NCBI GenBank assembly: GCA_963813355.1
Contig: CAWEYS010000031.1
Location: forward strand, 1 to 37,563
Length of the DNA stretch: 37,563 nucleotides
From: DATAGF01 sp963813355
GTDB lineage: Bacteria > Actinomycetota > Thermoleophilia > Miltoncostaeales > Miltoncostaeaceae
Direction: 5' to 3'
Shown here piece after piece: positions 16,286-24,700 of the stretch. The notes below the pieces were generated by a model. That model was not told the origin of the DNA. It did not search any database and worked only from the letters and a program-made list of their open reading frames with translations. Positions within the stretch are counted from its first letter, which is position 1, and every line of letters starts with the position of its first letter. The position numbers and the translations under genes are program-made.

Positions 16286-16467
16286 GACCCCGAGACCGTT
16301 CCGCCCAGGTCGGCCTGGGCCTCGTCCCAGGGGACGGCCAGGGGCGAAGACGGCCAGGATGCGGGACTGAAGATCGCGGCGAGGCCCTGGAGGGCGTTGT
16401 GGGCGCCGATCAGCAGCATCATGATCCCCTCGGAGATCCAGCCGCTCCAGGAGGCCGGGCTCGGCAT
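16282..16467 (-). CDS. Truncated DUF7144-like membrane segment, coupled to ppk2
   Basis: 61 residues: MPSPASWSGWISEGIMMLLI, then GAHNALQGLAAIFSP. The 'GW..GIMML..G..NALQGLAAIF' pattern resembles the first membrane helix of DUF7144 family proteins, which normally have four helices and 120 or more residues. Here only the first is kept and the tail (SPLAVPWDEAQADLGGTVSGS) is soluble. It may be a real short peptide serving to couple translation to ppk2, or a gene shortened by a frameshift. TAGGCT at 16475-16480, 7 nt before the ATG, suggests a leaderless start; the -10 overlaps the stop codon of the DUF3037 gene. Confidence 0.55.
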   Translation of the reverse strand: MPSPASWSGWISEGIMMLLIGAHNALQGLAAIFSPASWPSSPLAVPWDEAQADLGGTVSGS

Positions 16468-16477
16468 GGCCGGGAGC

Positions 16478-16867
16478 CTAGCCGACGAGCCGCTCGTAGA
16501 GCCGGTCGAGCGCCGCCCGGGGATCGTCGCAGAGGCCGGTGTGCACCTCCGACGGCTGGACGACGGTGCTGGAGGGCGAGACCAGCCAGTGGAAGCGCTG
16601 CGACGGCGGCAGCGCCGCGATCGGCCCCCCCGCCGGGTCGCCCGCGGCGACGCGGGCCAGCCCCTCGAGGTGGCGGGCCACCGCGGCCGGGTCGGCGTCC
16701 GGCCAGAGGGCCAGCAGGCGCCGCTCGTCGAGCCCCACCCGGGCGCCGAGGAAGTCGAGCGTCCGGGCGAACAGCACCACGCCCGCGTTCAGGCGCTCGC
16801 CGCGGTCCACGTCCGGGACGACCCGCAGCACGGCGTACTGGAAGGGGCCCTCAGCCCGCCCGGGCAC
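16478..16867 (-). CDS. DUF3037 family protein
   Basis: 129 residues. 'FQYAVLRVVPDVDRGERLNAGVVLFA' is the DUF3037 opening, and SQRFHWLVSPSSTVVQPSEVHTGLCDDPRAALDRLYERLV the characteristic end. Function is unknown. In many genomes this family lies next to a HipA-like kinase gene, as it does here: the start overlaps the 3' end of the kinase gene by 17 bp, so the two are translationally coupled. Cytoplasmic, no membrane segment. It is the downstream member of the pair. Confidence 0.88.
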   Translation of the reverse strand: MPGRAEGPFQYAVLRVVPDVDRGERLNAGVVLFARTLDFLGARVGLDERRLLALWPDADPAAVARHLEGLARVAAGDPAGGPIAALPPSQRFHWLVSPSSTVVQPSEVHTGLCDDPRAALDRLYERLVG

Positions 16868-17650
16868 GCTCCGCCTCCTCCGCGAAGGCCCGCGGCGGCG
16901 CCAGCCGCCGGGTCAGGTAGTCGACGTATGCGCGCCGCCGGTCGGCCGGGTCGGCGTCCTCGCCCTCGGCGACCAGCCAGCCGTCCGGCACCAGGGCGAC
17001 GACCTCCTCGACGGCGCCGGCGCCGAGCGCGCTCGGCGAGCGCCTCGTCCACGTCGTTGATCGAGCGATGCAAACGGGAGCAGGACGTGGTCGGCGATCG
17101 CCGGGAACGGGTCGCCGGCGCGCGGCACGAGGTCCCAGGTGAGGTGGTGCAGGTAGAGCGCGGCGCCGTGGTCGATGAGCCAGAGCCGCCCGTGCCACTC
17201 GAGCAGGTTGGGGTTGCGGGGGGTGCGGTCGACGTTGGTCACGAGGGCGTCGAGCCAGACGACCGAGGCCGCGACGGCGGGGTTGACCGGCGGCGGCGCG
17301 CCCGGGTCGAAGGCCAGCGCTCCGGGCAGGAAGTCGAGGCCGGCGTTGACCCCGATGCTCGCGCGCAGGAGGTCCTGGATCTCCTGGTCGGGCTCGGCGG
17401 GCGCGAGGGCGGCGTCGAGGTCGACGAGCACGATCTCGGGCACCGTGAGGCCGGCGCGCCGGGCCAGCTCGCCCGCGATGATCTCGGCGACGAGCGCCTT
17501 CGGTCCCTGGCCGGCGCCGCGCATCTTGACCACGTAGAGGCCGTCGTCGTCGGCCTCCACCAGCGCCGGCAGCGAGCCGCCCTCGCGCAGGGGCGCGGCG
17601 TAGCGGGTGGCGCGCACCGTCCTCAGGGCCGTCGTCGCGGGGCTGCTCAC
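16851..17650 (-). CDS. HipA-like kinase (HipA_2 type), two frameshifts
   Basis: About 265 residues when repaired. The N-lobe has LYVVKMRGAGQGPKALVAEIIAGELARRAGL, with Lys (ATP) and Glu. The catalytic loop is VVWLDALVTNVDRTPRNPNLLEW (Asp and Asn in the HipA arrangement), followed by WLIDHGAALYLHH, the DFG-equivalent Asp. The frame breaks near 17060-17075 and again near 17026-17036; two surplus bases explain both, after which DVDEALAERA and LGAGAVEEVVALVPDGWLVAEG follow with normal coding. TAACCT at 17657-17662 is 6 nt before the GTG, a probable leaderless start. HipA proteins are Ser/Thr kinases and toxins, but HipA_2 relatives paired with DUF3037 have no established target, and there is no HipB antitoxin next to it. 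Confidence 0.78.
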
Positions 17651-17670
17651 CCGGCGAGGTTACCCCGCGG

Positions 17671-18294
17671 CTACCTCTCCGCCGGTGCCGCCGCGAGCTC
17701 GGCGAGCGCCCCGATGACGCGGTCGGCGCCGGCCAGCTCGGCCGGCGCGTGCGTGCTGGCGACGGCGACGGTACGGGCGCCGGCCGCGCGGGCCGCGGCG
17801 ATGCCGGCCGGGGCGTCCTCGACCGCCAGGCACCGCTCCGGCGGGACGCCCAGCAGCGCGGCCGCGCGCCGGTATCCCTCGGGATCGGGCTTGCCGGCGC
17901 GGACGTCGTCGGCGCTCACGAGCACGGCCGGGGCGGGCAGGCCGGCGCCCGCAAGCCGCGCGCGCGCCAGCTCGCGGCTGCCGGAGGTCACGATCGCGAG
18001 GCGCTCGTGGGGCCAGGCCTCCAGCAGCTCGGCGGCGCCGTCGATCGCGCGCGTACGGCCCGCCGTCTCGACCTGCCAGCCCTCGACCCGCGCGGCCTCG
18101 GCCTCGGCGTCGAGCCAGGGCGCGACGGTCCTCACGACCTCGCGGCTCGGGCCGGCGAAGGTGGCGGCCAGGACCGCGTCGGCGTCGAGCCCGTGGAGCG
18201 CGGCGAACGCGCGCCAGGCGGCGTTGACCTCCGGGCGGGAGTTGACGAGCGTCCCGTCGAGGTCGCACAGCAGCGCGACGGGCTCAGGCCGCAC
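17671..18294 (-). CDS. HAD superfamily hydrolase (beta-PGM-like phosphatase)
   Basis: 207 residues. Motif I LLCDLDGTLVNSRPEV (nucleophile and acid Asp); a four-helix cap of the C1 type (residues about 15-85); motif II IVTSGSREL; motif III RAGKPDPEGYRRAAALLGV (Lys); motif IV CLAVEDAPAGIAAARAAGA. This is the subgroup of beta-phosphoglucomutase, sugar-phosphatases and phosphonatase. Its start lies inside the 3' end of the MFS gene (11-nt overlap), so it is the last gene of the deoR-MFS-HAD operon; a sugar-phosphate substrate fits the nearby sugar locus, by inference. Confidence 0.9.
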   Translation of the reverse strand: MRPEPVALLCDLDGTLVNSRPEVNAAWRAFAALHGLDADAVLAATFAGPSREVVRTVAPWLDAEAEAARVEGWQVETAGRTRAIDGAAELLEAWPHERLAIVTSGSRELARARLAGAGLPAPAVLVSADDVRAGKPDPEGYRRAAALLGVPPERCLAVEDAPAGIAAARAAGARTVAVASTHAPAELAGADRVIGALAELAAAPAER

Positions 18295-19429
18295 GCGGCA
18301 CCTCGCGGCGGGCGATCGCCGGGGCGGGGTGGGTCGTGCCGGCGAGGAGGGCGATGGCCGCGGTCATGCCGCAGACGATGCCGAGGGCGGCCGGCAGGCC
18401 GACGACGTCGGCGGTGAGCCCGATGATCGGCGGGCCGGCCAGGAAGCCGAGGTACCCCAGCCAGCTCACCGTCGCGATGCCCTGCGAGCTCGGCACGCCC
18501 GGCACGCTGCCGCCGGCGCGGAAGACCACCGGGACGACGGGGGCGACCCCGGCCCCGAGGAGGGCGAAGCCCGCGACGGCCGCCGCCGGGTGGCCGATCA
18601 GCAGGGCGACGCCGAGCCCGGCCGACGCCAGCACCCCGCACCGCACCAGCAGCCCCGACGGGCCCCAGCGCAGTGTGAGCCGGTCGCCGACGAGCCGCCC
18701 CGCGGCCATGGCCAGGGCGTAGGCGGCGAAGCCGGTCGCGGCCACGGCGGAGGTCGCGCCGAGCGAGTCCTCGAGGTAGACGGCGCTCCAGTCGGCGGCG
18801 GCGCCCTCGGCGAAGAGCGAGCAGAAGGCGATGAGCCCGAGCAGGGCGATCCGCGGCGACGGGAGGCGCAGGGCGGGGCGCGCGGGCGCGATGTCCTCCG
18901 CCGCCGGGAGGAGCGCGCGGGTCGCGAGCAGCGCCAGGCCGCACACCGCGACCGGGACGACGATGAGGTTGAGGCGCACGTCGACGCCGCCGGCGGCGAG
19001 CAGCCCGCCGATCCCGGCGCCGACGAGCCCGCCGACGCTCCACCCGGCGTGCAGCGACGACATGATCGGCCGGCCCAGGCTGCGCTCGACGGCGACGCCG
19101 TGGGCGTTCATGGCCACGTCGAGCGTCGCGTTGGCGGCGCCGAAGACGAGGGCGGCGCCCATCAGCGCCGGCAGGGAGGGCGCCAGGGCCACCAGCGCGA
19201 GGGCGGCCGGCATCAGCACGAGCCCGGCGCGGGTGACGGGGCGGCTGCCGGTGGAGGCGATCAGGCGGCCGACGACCGGGAACGCGACCAGGGCGCCGGC
19301 CGCGATGAACAGCAGCGCGAGGCCGAGCTCGCCGTCGCTCAGGTCGAGCCGGTCCTTGATGGCGGGGACGCGCGCGGCGAACGTGCCGAAGGCGACGCCG
19401 TTGGCCACGAAGACCAGGGTCAGCGCCAC
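18284..19429 (-). CDS. MFS transporter (fucose-permease/YbjJ-like)
   Basis: About 381 residues from GTG 19427-19429; 12 predicted transmembrane helices, with AFGTFAARVPAIKDRLDLSDGELGLALLFIAAGAL (helix 1-2 with the loop motif), LVFGAANATLDVAMNAHGVAVE and SLHAGWSVGGLVGAGIGGLL typical of the sugar:H+ symporter branch that includes YbjJ and fucose permease. The GTG start would remove a basic stretch (TRSPASRAR) that precedes helix 1 in relatives; an extension to CTG 19457-19459, overlapping the stop of deoR (CTGA), would restore it (see finding). It lies between deoR and the HAD phosphatase gene, all in one direction, so a sugar or sugar-derivative transporter under DeoR control is likely. Confidence 0.85.
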   Translation of the reverse strand: MALTLVFVANGVAFGTFAARVPAIKDRLDLSDGELGLALLFIAAGALVAFPVVGRLIASTGSRPVTRAGLVLMPAALALVALAPSLPALMGAALVFGAANATLDVAMNAHGVAVERSLGRPIMSSLHAGWSVGGLVGAGIGGLLAAGGVDVRLNLIVVPVAVCGLALLATRALLPAAEDIAPARPALRLPSPRIALLGLIAFCSLFAEGAAADWSAVYLEDSLGATSAVAATGFAAYALAMAAGRLVGDRLTLRWGPSGLLVRCGVLASAGLGVALLIGHPAAAVAGFALLGAGVAPVVPVVFRAGGSVPGVPSSQGIATVSWLGYLGFLAGPPIIGLTADVVGLPAALGIVCGMTAAIALLAGTTHPAPAIARREVPRAA

Positions 19430-19455
19430 CCGCGCCCGCGAGGCGGGGGAGCGGG

Positions 19456-20240
19456 TCAGGCCGGCACCACCTCCACCCCCCGCTCGCGGGCCGCCGCCAG
19501 CACGTCGGGGGGCGCGGACCCGTCGGCGACCAGGTGCGTGAGGTCGTCCAGCGACCCCACGACGAAGGGCGCGGCGCTGCCGAGCTTGCCCGGTCCCGCG
19601 AGCGCGACGACCTGGGCCGAGGCGTCCATCATCGCCCGCTTGACGTGGCGCTCCTCCAGGTCGGTGGTCGTGATGCCGAGCTCGGGGTGGAGCGCGCAGA
19701 CGCCCAGGAAGCAGATGTCGGCGCGCAGCTCGCGGATGGCGGCGACGGCCGAGGCGCCGACGGTCACGAGCATGTCGCGGTCGAGCTCGCCTCCCACCAC
19801 GCACACCCGCAGTCGCGGGTGCTCGGCCAGCGCCACCGCGATCGGCGGGCTGTTGGTGACGGCGGTGGCCCGCAGCTCCGGGTCGAGGTGGCGCGCGACC
19901 TGGAGGGTCGTCGTGCCGCCGTCGAGCAGGATCAGGTCGCCGTCCCGCACCAGGGCCGCCGCCGCGCGGGCGATCGCCGCCTTCTGGGGCGCGTCGCGGC
20001 CGCGGCGGGCGGAGTAGGCCCCCGGCTCCGGCCCCGGCGGCAGCGCGCCGCCGTGGACGCGGCGCAGCGCGCCCGCCCGCGCCAGCTCGTCGAGGTCGCG
20101 CCGGACCGTGTCGATCGAGACGCCCAGCGACGCGGCGAGGTCGGCGGCCCGCACCTTCCCGTGCGCGCGCAGCGCGGCGAGGATCTCGGCCCGGCGCTCG
20201 GCGCCGAGGGCGCGGGGCGCGGGGGGAGCTCGATCGGCAT
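19456..20240 (-). CDS. DeoR/GlpR family transcriptional repressor, frameshifted near the start
   Basis: 261 residues when repaired. HTH: AEILAALRAHGKVRAADLAASLGVSIDTVRRDLDELARAGALRRVHGGAL, the textbook DeoR N-terminus. The effector domain contains DGDLILLDGGTTTLQVARHL, AVTNSPPIAVAL, VVGGELDRDMLVTVG, the sugar-phosphate-binding fold of the family. The downstream reading frame alone starts at 20154; its missing front is in another frame from ATG 20238-20240 and the two join if one C is added to the run at 20221-20226, giving MPIELPPAPRALGAERRAEI. A promoter with a 20-bp operator lies directly upstream, and the ATG is 7 nt after the -10, so it is autoregulated and leaderless. Likely ligand: a phosphorylated sugar. 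Confidence 0.9.
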
Positions 20241-20247
20241 CTGCGGC

Positions 20248-20276
20248 ATTCTGCCAGATACGGCAGAAAACAGCAA
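20248..20276 (-). promoter_or_regulatory. deoR promoter and operator
   Basis: Minus strand: -35 TTGCTG (20271-20276), 17-bp spacer, -10 CAGAAT (20248-20253), then 7 nt to ATG. The operator is a perfect 7-bp inverted repeat, TTCTGCC-N6-GGCAGAA (20249-20268), covering the -10 and most of the spacer. It lies 52 bp before the divergent Gfo/Idh start. DeoR autorepression plus repression of the divergent catabolic genes is the expected logic. Confidence 0.75.
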
Positions 20277-20320
20277 AGAGCCGCAGGCCGGCGCGAACGG
20301 GGGGCTGCGATGATCGGCCC

Positions 20321-21376
20321 GTGAGCCGTGAGGAGCTGCGCGTCGCGGTCGTCGGCTACGGCCTGGCCGGGCGGTGGTTCCACGCCCCGCTGGTCGCGGC
20401 CACCCCCGGGATGGGCGTGGCCGCGATCGTCACCTCCGACCCCGGGCGCGCCGAGGCGGCGCGCGGGGAGCACCCCGGCGCCCGGGTGGTCGCGTCGGCC
20501 GACGAGCTCTGGGCCGCCCCGGGCGAGCTCGACCTGGTCGTCGTCGCGGCGCCCAACCGCGCCCACGTCCCCCTCGCCCGGGCGGCGATCGGCGCGGGGC
20601 TGGCGGTGGTGGTCGACAAGCCGCTGGCGCCGAGCGCGGCCGAGGGCCGCGCCCTGGCCGACGAGGCGCGGGCGGCCGGCGTGGTGCTGTCGGTGTTCCA
20701 CAACCGGCGCTGGGACGGCGACTTCCTGACCCTGCGGCGCCTGCTGGACGAGGGCGCCCTCGGCGCGCCGGCGCGCCTGGAGTCGCGCTTCGAGCGCTGG
20801 CGTCCGGAGGTCGACGCCGGCCGCTGGCGCGAGCTGCCCGACCCCGCCGACGCCGGCGGGCTGCTGGCCGACCTGGGGAGCCACCTCATCGACCAGGCGA
20901 TGGTCCTGTTCGGCCGCCCCGTGGCCGTGCACGCCGAGCTCGACCTGCGCCGGCCGGGGGCCCGCGTGGACGACGACTGCTTCGTCGCCCTGACCCACGC
21001 GAACGGGGTCCGCAGCCACCTGTCGGCGAGCATGCTGGCGGCCGACGACCCGCCGCGCATGCGCGCCGTGGGCCTGGCGGGCGTCTACGTGAAGCGCGGC
21101 CTCGACGTGCAGGAGGCGGCGCTGCGGGCCGGCGGCCGCCCGGGCGGGCCGGGCTGGGGGGCCGAGCCGGAGGAGGCGTGGGGCCGCCTGCACGACGGGT
21201 CGGGCGCGCGCGCCGTCCCGACCGAACCCGGCGATTACCTGGCTTTTTACGCCGGCATGGTCCGCGCTCTGCGCGACCAGGCCCCGCCGCCGGTGGACCC
21301 CTCCGAGGCCGTCGCGGTCCTCGAGGTCATCGAGGAGGCCCGCCGCGCCGCCGGGCGGCCCGGCCGCCCCTCGTGA
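20321..21376 (+). CDS. Gfo/Idh/MocA family oxidoreductase
   Basis: 351 residues. NAD(P)-binding fold with VAVVGYGLAGRWFHAPLVAA; strand 4-5 VVVAAPNRAHVPLARAAIGAGLAVVVDKPLAP, where the usual 'EKP' is DKP (Lys conserved). The C-terminal domain starts with LSVFHNRRWDGDFLTLRRLL and has GGLLADLGSHLIDQAMVLFG, containing the GSH motif with the catalytic His. Family members oxidise hydroxyl groups of sugars, inositols and related compounds. The GTG start is used; GATGAT lies 6 nt before it. It is divergent from deoR across the operator at 20249-20268, with the ABC sugar importer just downstream, which suggests oxidation of the imported compound. Confidence 0.9.
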   Translation: MSREELRVAVVGYGLAGRWFHAPLVAATPGMGVAAIVTSDPGRAEAARGEHPGARVVASADELWAAPGELDLVVVAAPNRAHVPLARAAIGAGLAVVVDKPLAPSAAEGRALADEARAAGVVLSVFHNRRWDGDFLTLRRLLDEGALGAPARLESRFERWRPEVDAGRWRELPDPADAGGLLADLGSHLIDQAMVLFGRPVAVHAELDLRRPGARVDDDCFVALTHANGVRSHLSASMLAADDPPRMRAVGLAGVYVKRGLDVQEAALRAGGRPGGPGWGAEPEEAWGRLHDGSGARAVPTEPGDYLAFYAGMVRALRDQAPPPVDPSEAVAVLEVIEEARRAAGRPGRPS

Positions 21377-21401
21377 CATCGTGGCGATCGTTGCATAGGG
21401 T
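21373..21401 (+). promoter_or_regulatory. Promoter for the ABC sugar-importer operon
   Basis: -35 GTGACA (21373-21378) overlapping the stop codon of the Gfo/Idh gene, 17-bp spacer, -10 TAGGGT (21396-21401). An in-frame GTG begins 6 nt later at 21408, but the binding-protein signal peptide fits the GTG at 21477 better. Confidence 0.6.
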
Positions 21402-21476
21402 TCCGCCGTGATCCGCGGAGAGGCGGATCTCCGGACAGGGCCCGCTCAGCGGGCCGATACGAACAGGGGGGCGTAC

Positions 21477-22597
21477 GTGTTCCGTTCGAGGATCGGCCGG
21501 GCGTGCCTGGCCCTATGCGCCGCGGGTGTTCTCGCGTTCGGCTTGAGCGCCTGCGGCGACGACGACGATTCGGGCAGCGGCGACACCGCTGGCGGCGAGG
21601 CGGGCGGCGGCGGCAAGATCGCGCTGCTGCTGCCCGAGACGCAGAACGCTCGGTACGAGACGAAGGACCGCCCGCTGTTCGAGGCCAAGGTCAAGGAGCT
21701 TTGCCCTGACTGCGAGGTCCTCTACTCGAACGCGGACCAGGACGCCGCCAAGCAGCAGCAGCAGGCCGAGGCGGCGCTGACCAACGGGGCGCAGGTGATG
21801 GTGCTGGACGCGGTGGACGCCGCCTCCACCGGGCCGATCATCGCCGCGGCCAACGCCAAGGACGTCCCGGTCTTCGCCTACGACCGGGAGATCCCCGGCG
21901 AGGGCGTCGCCTACTACAACTCCTACGACAACGCCAAGGTCGGCGAGCTGCAGGCCAACTCGCCTGATCGAGAAGCTCGGCGCAGCAAGGCACGATGGAC
22001 GGCACGATCGTGATGATCAACGGCGCCCCGACCGACAACAACGCCAAGCTCTTCAAGCAGGGCGCGCACTCGGTGTTCGACAAGAGCACCCTGAAGATCG
22101 GCGCCGAGTACGACACGCCCAACTGGCAGCCGTCCGAGGCGCAGAGCGAGATGGACCAGGCCATCACCAAGCTCGGCAAGAACGGCTTCGTGGGCTCCTA
22201 CAACGCCAACGACGGCACCGCCGGCGGGGCCATCGCCGCCATGAAGGCCGCCGGCATCAACCCGTTGACGATCCCGTCGACCGGCCAGGACGCCGAGCTG
22301 GCCGCCATCCAGCGCATCCTCGCCGGCGAGCAGTACATGACGGTCTACAAGGCCATCAAGCCGCAGGCCGAGGACGCCGCCACCATCGCGGTGGAGCTCC
22401 TCAAGGGCGAGGAGGTCAGCGTCGCGACCGAGCCGCACAACAACGGAACCGTGGACGTGCCGAGCATCATCTACGACCCGGTCGCCGTCACGAAGGAGAA
22501 CGTCGCGGACACGATCGTCGCGGACGGGTTCTGGACGCCCGCCGAGATCTGCACCGGCCCGTACGCGCAGGCCTGCGCGGACGCCGGCATCCAGTAG
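21477..22597 (+). CDS. Sugar ABC transporter substrate-binding lipoprotein, frameshifted
   Basis: Starting at GTG 21477, the signal sequence RSRIGRACLALCAAGVLAFGLSAC ends in a lipobox L-S-A-C; Cys26 would be lipidated, followed by an acidic linker DDDDSGSGDTAGGEAGGG. The mature protein is a type I periplasmic-binding fold of the ribose/xylose class: KIALLLPETQNARYETKDRPLF, MVLDAVDAASTGPIIAAANAKDVPVFAYDREI, and, after the breaks, VMINGAPTDNNAKLF, GSYNANDGTAGGAIAAMKAAGI, IPSTGQDAELAAIQRILAGEQYMTVYKAI. XylF-like proteins share the last motif. The frame breaks near 21963 and again near 21984-21991; two surplus bases fix both and give about 372 residues. AGGGGGG lies upstream of the start. First gene of the importer operon. 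Confidence 0.88.
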
Positions 22598-22672
22598 CCC
22601 ACAATCCGGTCCGGCCGGGCGGGCGGCACCCGCCCGGCCACGGGCCTCCGAGCGGAAAGGAGCAACAGCGCA

Positions 22673-23473
22673 GTGAGCGTACCCGGTTCTCGACCTCCAC
22701 GGCGTCAACAAGCGCTTCGGCGCGGTGCAGGCACTGGCCGACGTGGACTTCCACGTCGACGCCGGCGAGGTCGTCGCGCTGGTCGGCGACAACGGCGCCG
22801 GCAAGTCGACGCTCGTCAAGACCGTCTCGGGCGTGAACCTGGCCGACTCGGGCGAGTTCCGGTTCCTCGGCGAGCCCGCGCACATCAAGAGCCCGCAGGA
22901 CGCGACGAACCTCGGGATCGCGACCGTCTACCAGGACCTCGCGCTCGCCGACAACCTCGACGTGGCGGGGAACCTGTTCCTCGGCCACGAGGAGTACAAC
23001 CCGGGGCCGCTGCGGTGGCTCTGGACGATCGACGACATCAAGATGGAGAAGGACTCGGGTGAGCTCATCCGCTCGCTCTCGGCGCGGATCCCCAGCGTGA
23101 CGACGCCGGTGGCGTCGCTGTCGGGAGGCCAGCGGCAGATCGTGGCGATCGCGCGCGCGCTGCTGGGCGACCCAAGCTCGTGCTGCTCGACGAGCCGACG
23201 GCCGCCCTCGGCGTCGCCCAGACGCGGCAGGTGCTCGACTTCATCCACGAGCTCAAGCGGCGCGGCCTCGCGGTGGTGGTGATCAGCCACAACCTCGTCG
23301 ACGTCTTCGAGGTGGCCGACCGCATCGTGGTCCTCTTCCTCGGCCGCAACGCGGGCGACTTCGTCCGCAAGGAGACGACCCGCGAGGAGGTCGTCGGCGC
23401 GATCACCGGCGGTCTCGGGGTCGCCGGGCCGCCGCCCGAGGGCGACGCCGAGCCGGCGGAGGCGGCGCCGTGA
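22673..23473 (+). CDS. Sugar ABC transporter ATP-binding protein, two compensating frameshifts
   Basis: 266 residues. Walker A VALVGDNGAGKSTLVKTVSGV; Q-loop IATVYQDLALADNLDVAGNLFLG; signature ASLSGGQRQIVAIARALLG; Walker B LVLLDEPTAALGVAQTRQVLDFI; H-loop VVVISHNLVDVFEVADR. A single nucleotide-binding domain, as in XylG-half or FrcA-type ATPases, rather than the tandem domains of RbsA. The frame slips near 22684-22687 (surplus G in CCCGG) and slips back near 23172-23175 (missing C in ACCCA), so the length is normal. GGAAAGGAG precedes the GTG start. It ends in a GTGA overlap with the permease gene. Confidence 0.92.
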
Positions 23474-24690
23474 GCACCGCCGAGCAGGACCCCCGCCTCC
23501 AGGTCGACGCCGAGGGGCTCGCCGGCCTCTGGACGCGCTTCACGCGGCGCGTGCGAGAGGGGGAGCTCGGCTCCCTCCCGGTGATCATCGGCCTGATCAT
23601 CATCTGGACCGTCTTCGCGGTCTCCGAGGAGAACTTCCTCACCGCCGGCAACCTGACCAACCTGATGCTCCAGATCGCGGGGCTCGGGATCATCGCGACC
23701 GGCGTCGTGATGGTGCTGCTGCTCGGCGAGATCGACCTGTCGGTCGGCATCGTCAGCGGCCTCGCCGCCTCCGTGATGGCGGTGCTCAGCGTCAAGCAGG
23801 ACTGGCCGGGGTGGGCAGCGATCCTGGCCGCGCTGCTGGTCGGCCTCGGCGCCGGCCTCTTCCAGGGCTTCTTCGTCACCTTCTTCCGCGTGCCGTCGTT
23901 CGTCGTCACCCTCGCCGGCCTCCTCGGCTTCCAGGGGCTGCTGCTCTACGTGCTCGGCGACACCGGGACGATCAACCTCACCGACAGCCAGATCCTCGAC
24001 CTGGCCAACACGTTCTACTCGGACTACGTCGGCTGGATCATCGCGATCGTGCTGCTGGTGCCGTACGTGCTGCTGACGCTGAACGGCTACCGCAGACGAT
24101 TGGCGGCCGGCCTCGACACCGGGCCGCCGATCCTGCTCGGGCTGCGCATGGCGGTGGTGATCGCCGGCGTGATCGTCGCCGTCCTCATCTTCAACGCCGA
24201 CCGCGGCGTCCCGCTGGCGGTGCTGATCTTCATCGGCATCGTGATCCTGGTGGACTTCGTCCTGCGCCACACGGCCTTCGGCCGGCACGTCTACGCGGTG
24301 GGCGGCAACGCCGAGGCGGCGCGCCGGGCCGGGATCTCGCTCTCGCGCATCCGCCTGATCGTCTTCGCGTCGTGCTCGACGCTCGCGGCGGCGGGCGGCG
24401 TGCTGCTGGCCGCGCGCCTGTTCGCGGTGAACCAGGGCTCCGGCGGGAGCGACCTGCTCCTCAACGCCATCGCCGCCGCCGTCATCGGCGGCGTCAGCCT
24501 CTTCGGGGGCCGCGGCACGGCGTGGGCGGCGCTGCTCGGCGCGCTGGTCATCGGCTCGATCTCGAACGGGATGGACCTGATGGCGCTCGACTCGGACATC
24601 AAGTTCATGGTCACCGGCGCGGTGCTGCTGCTGGCGGTGACGGTGGACGCGACGGCCCGCCGGGGCCGCCAGTCGGCCGGCCGGGCCTGA
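23470..24690 (+). CDS. Sugar ABC transporter permease (XylH/RbsC class)
   Basis: 406 residues with about ten transmembrane helices: SLPVIIGLIIIWTVFAVSEENFL, then LQIAGLGIIATGVVMVLLLGEIDLSVGIVSGLAASVMAVL, which contains the conserved 'GEIDLSVG' motif of this permease class. Further conserved parts are FVVTLAGLLGFQGLLLYVLG, VDFVLRHTAFGRHVYAVGGNAEAARRAGI (the coupling-loop EAA-like motif), LNAIAAAVIGGVSLFGGRGTAWAALLGALVIGSISNGMDLM. Start GTG overlaps the ATPase stop by 4 nt. A cytoplasmic loop near residues 200-215 is slightly longer and basic (NGYRRRLAAG). Last gene of the importer operon; a strong hairpin follows. Full length and free of breaks. Confidence 0.95.
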   Translation: MSTAEQDPRLQVDAEGLAGLWTRFTRRVREGELGSLPVIIGLIIIWTVFAVSEENFLTAGNLTNLMLQIAGLGIIATGVVMVLLLGEIDLSVGIVSGLAASVMAVLSVKQDWPGWAAILAALLVGLGAGLFQGFFVTFFRVPSFVVTLAGLLGFQGLLLYVLGDTGTINLTDSQILDLANTFYSDYVGWIIAIVLLVPYVLLTLNGYRRRLAAGLDTGPPILLGLRMAVVIAGVIVAVLIFNADRGVPLAVLIFIGIVILVDFVLRHTAFGRHVYAVGGNAEAARRAGISLSRIRLIVFASCSTLAAAGGVLLAARLFAVNQGSGGSDLLLNAIAAAVIGGVSLFGGRGTAWAALLGALVIGSISNGMDLMALDSDIKFMVTGAVLLLAVTVDATARRGRQSAGRA

Positions 24691-24700
24691 CCGCGCGGGC

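Noticed and set aside
16851..17650. HipBA toxin-antitoxin pair
   Set aside because: No HTH antitoxin lies next to the kinase; the partner is DUF3037, so a toxin role is not supported.
15323..20017. 1564-residue plus-strand ORF
   Set aside because: An antisense shadow of ppk2, DUF3037, HipA-like, HAD, MFS and deoR genes, common in very GC-rich DNA; composition is not protein-like.
18284..21379. A single 1031-residue minus-strand protein
   Set aside because: It joins the MFS frame with antisense translation of deoR and Gfo/Idh; upstream parts are Arg/Pro/Gly-rich and the real genes lie in other frames.
21408..21476. Leaderless GTG at 21408 as start of the binding protein
   Set aside because: Although 6 nt past the -10, it would put about 48 residues before the lipobox Cys; GTG 21477 gives a normal 25-residue lipoprotein signal and has a purine-rich ribosome site.
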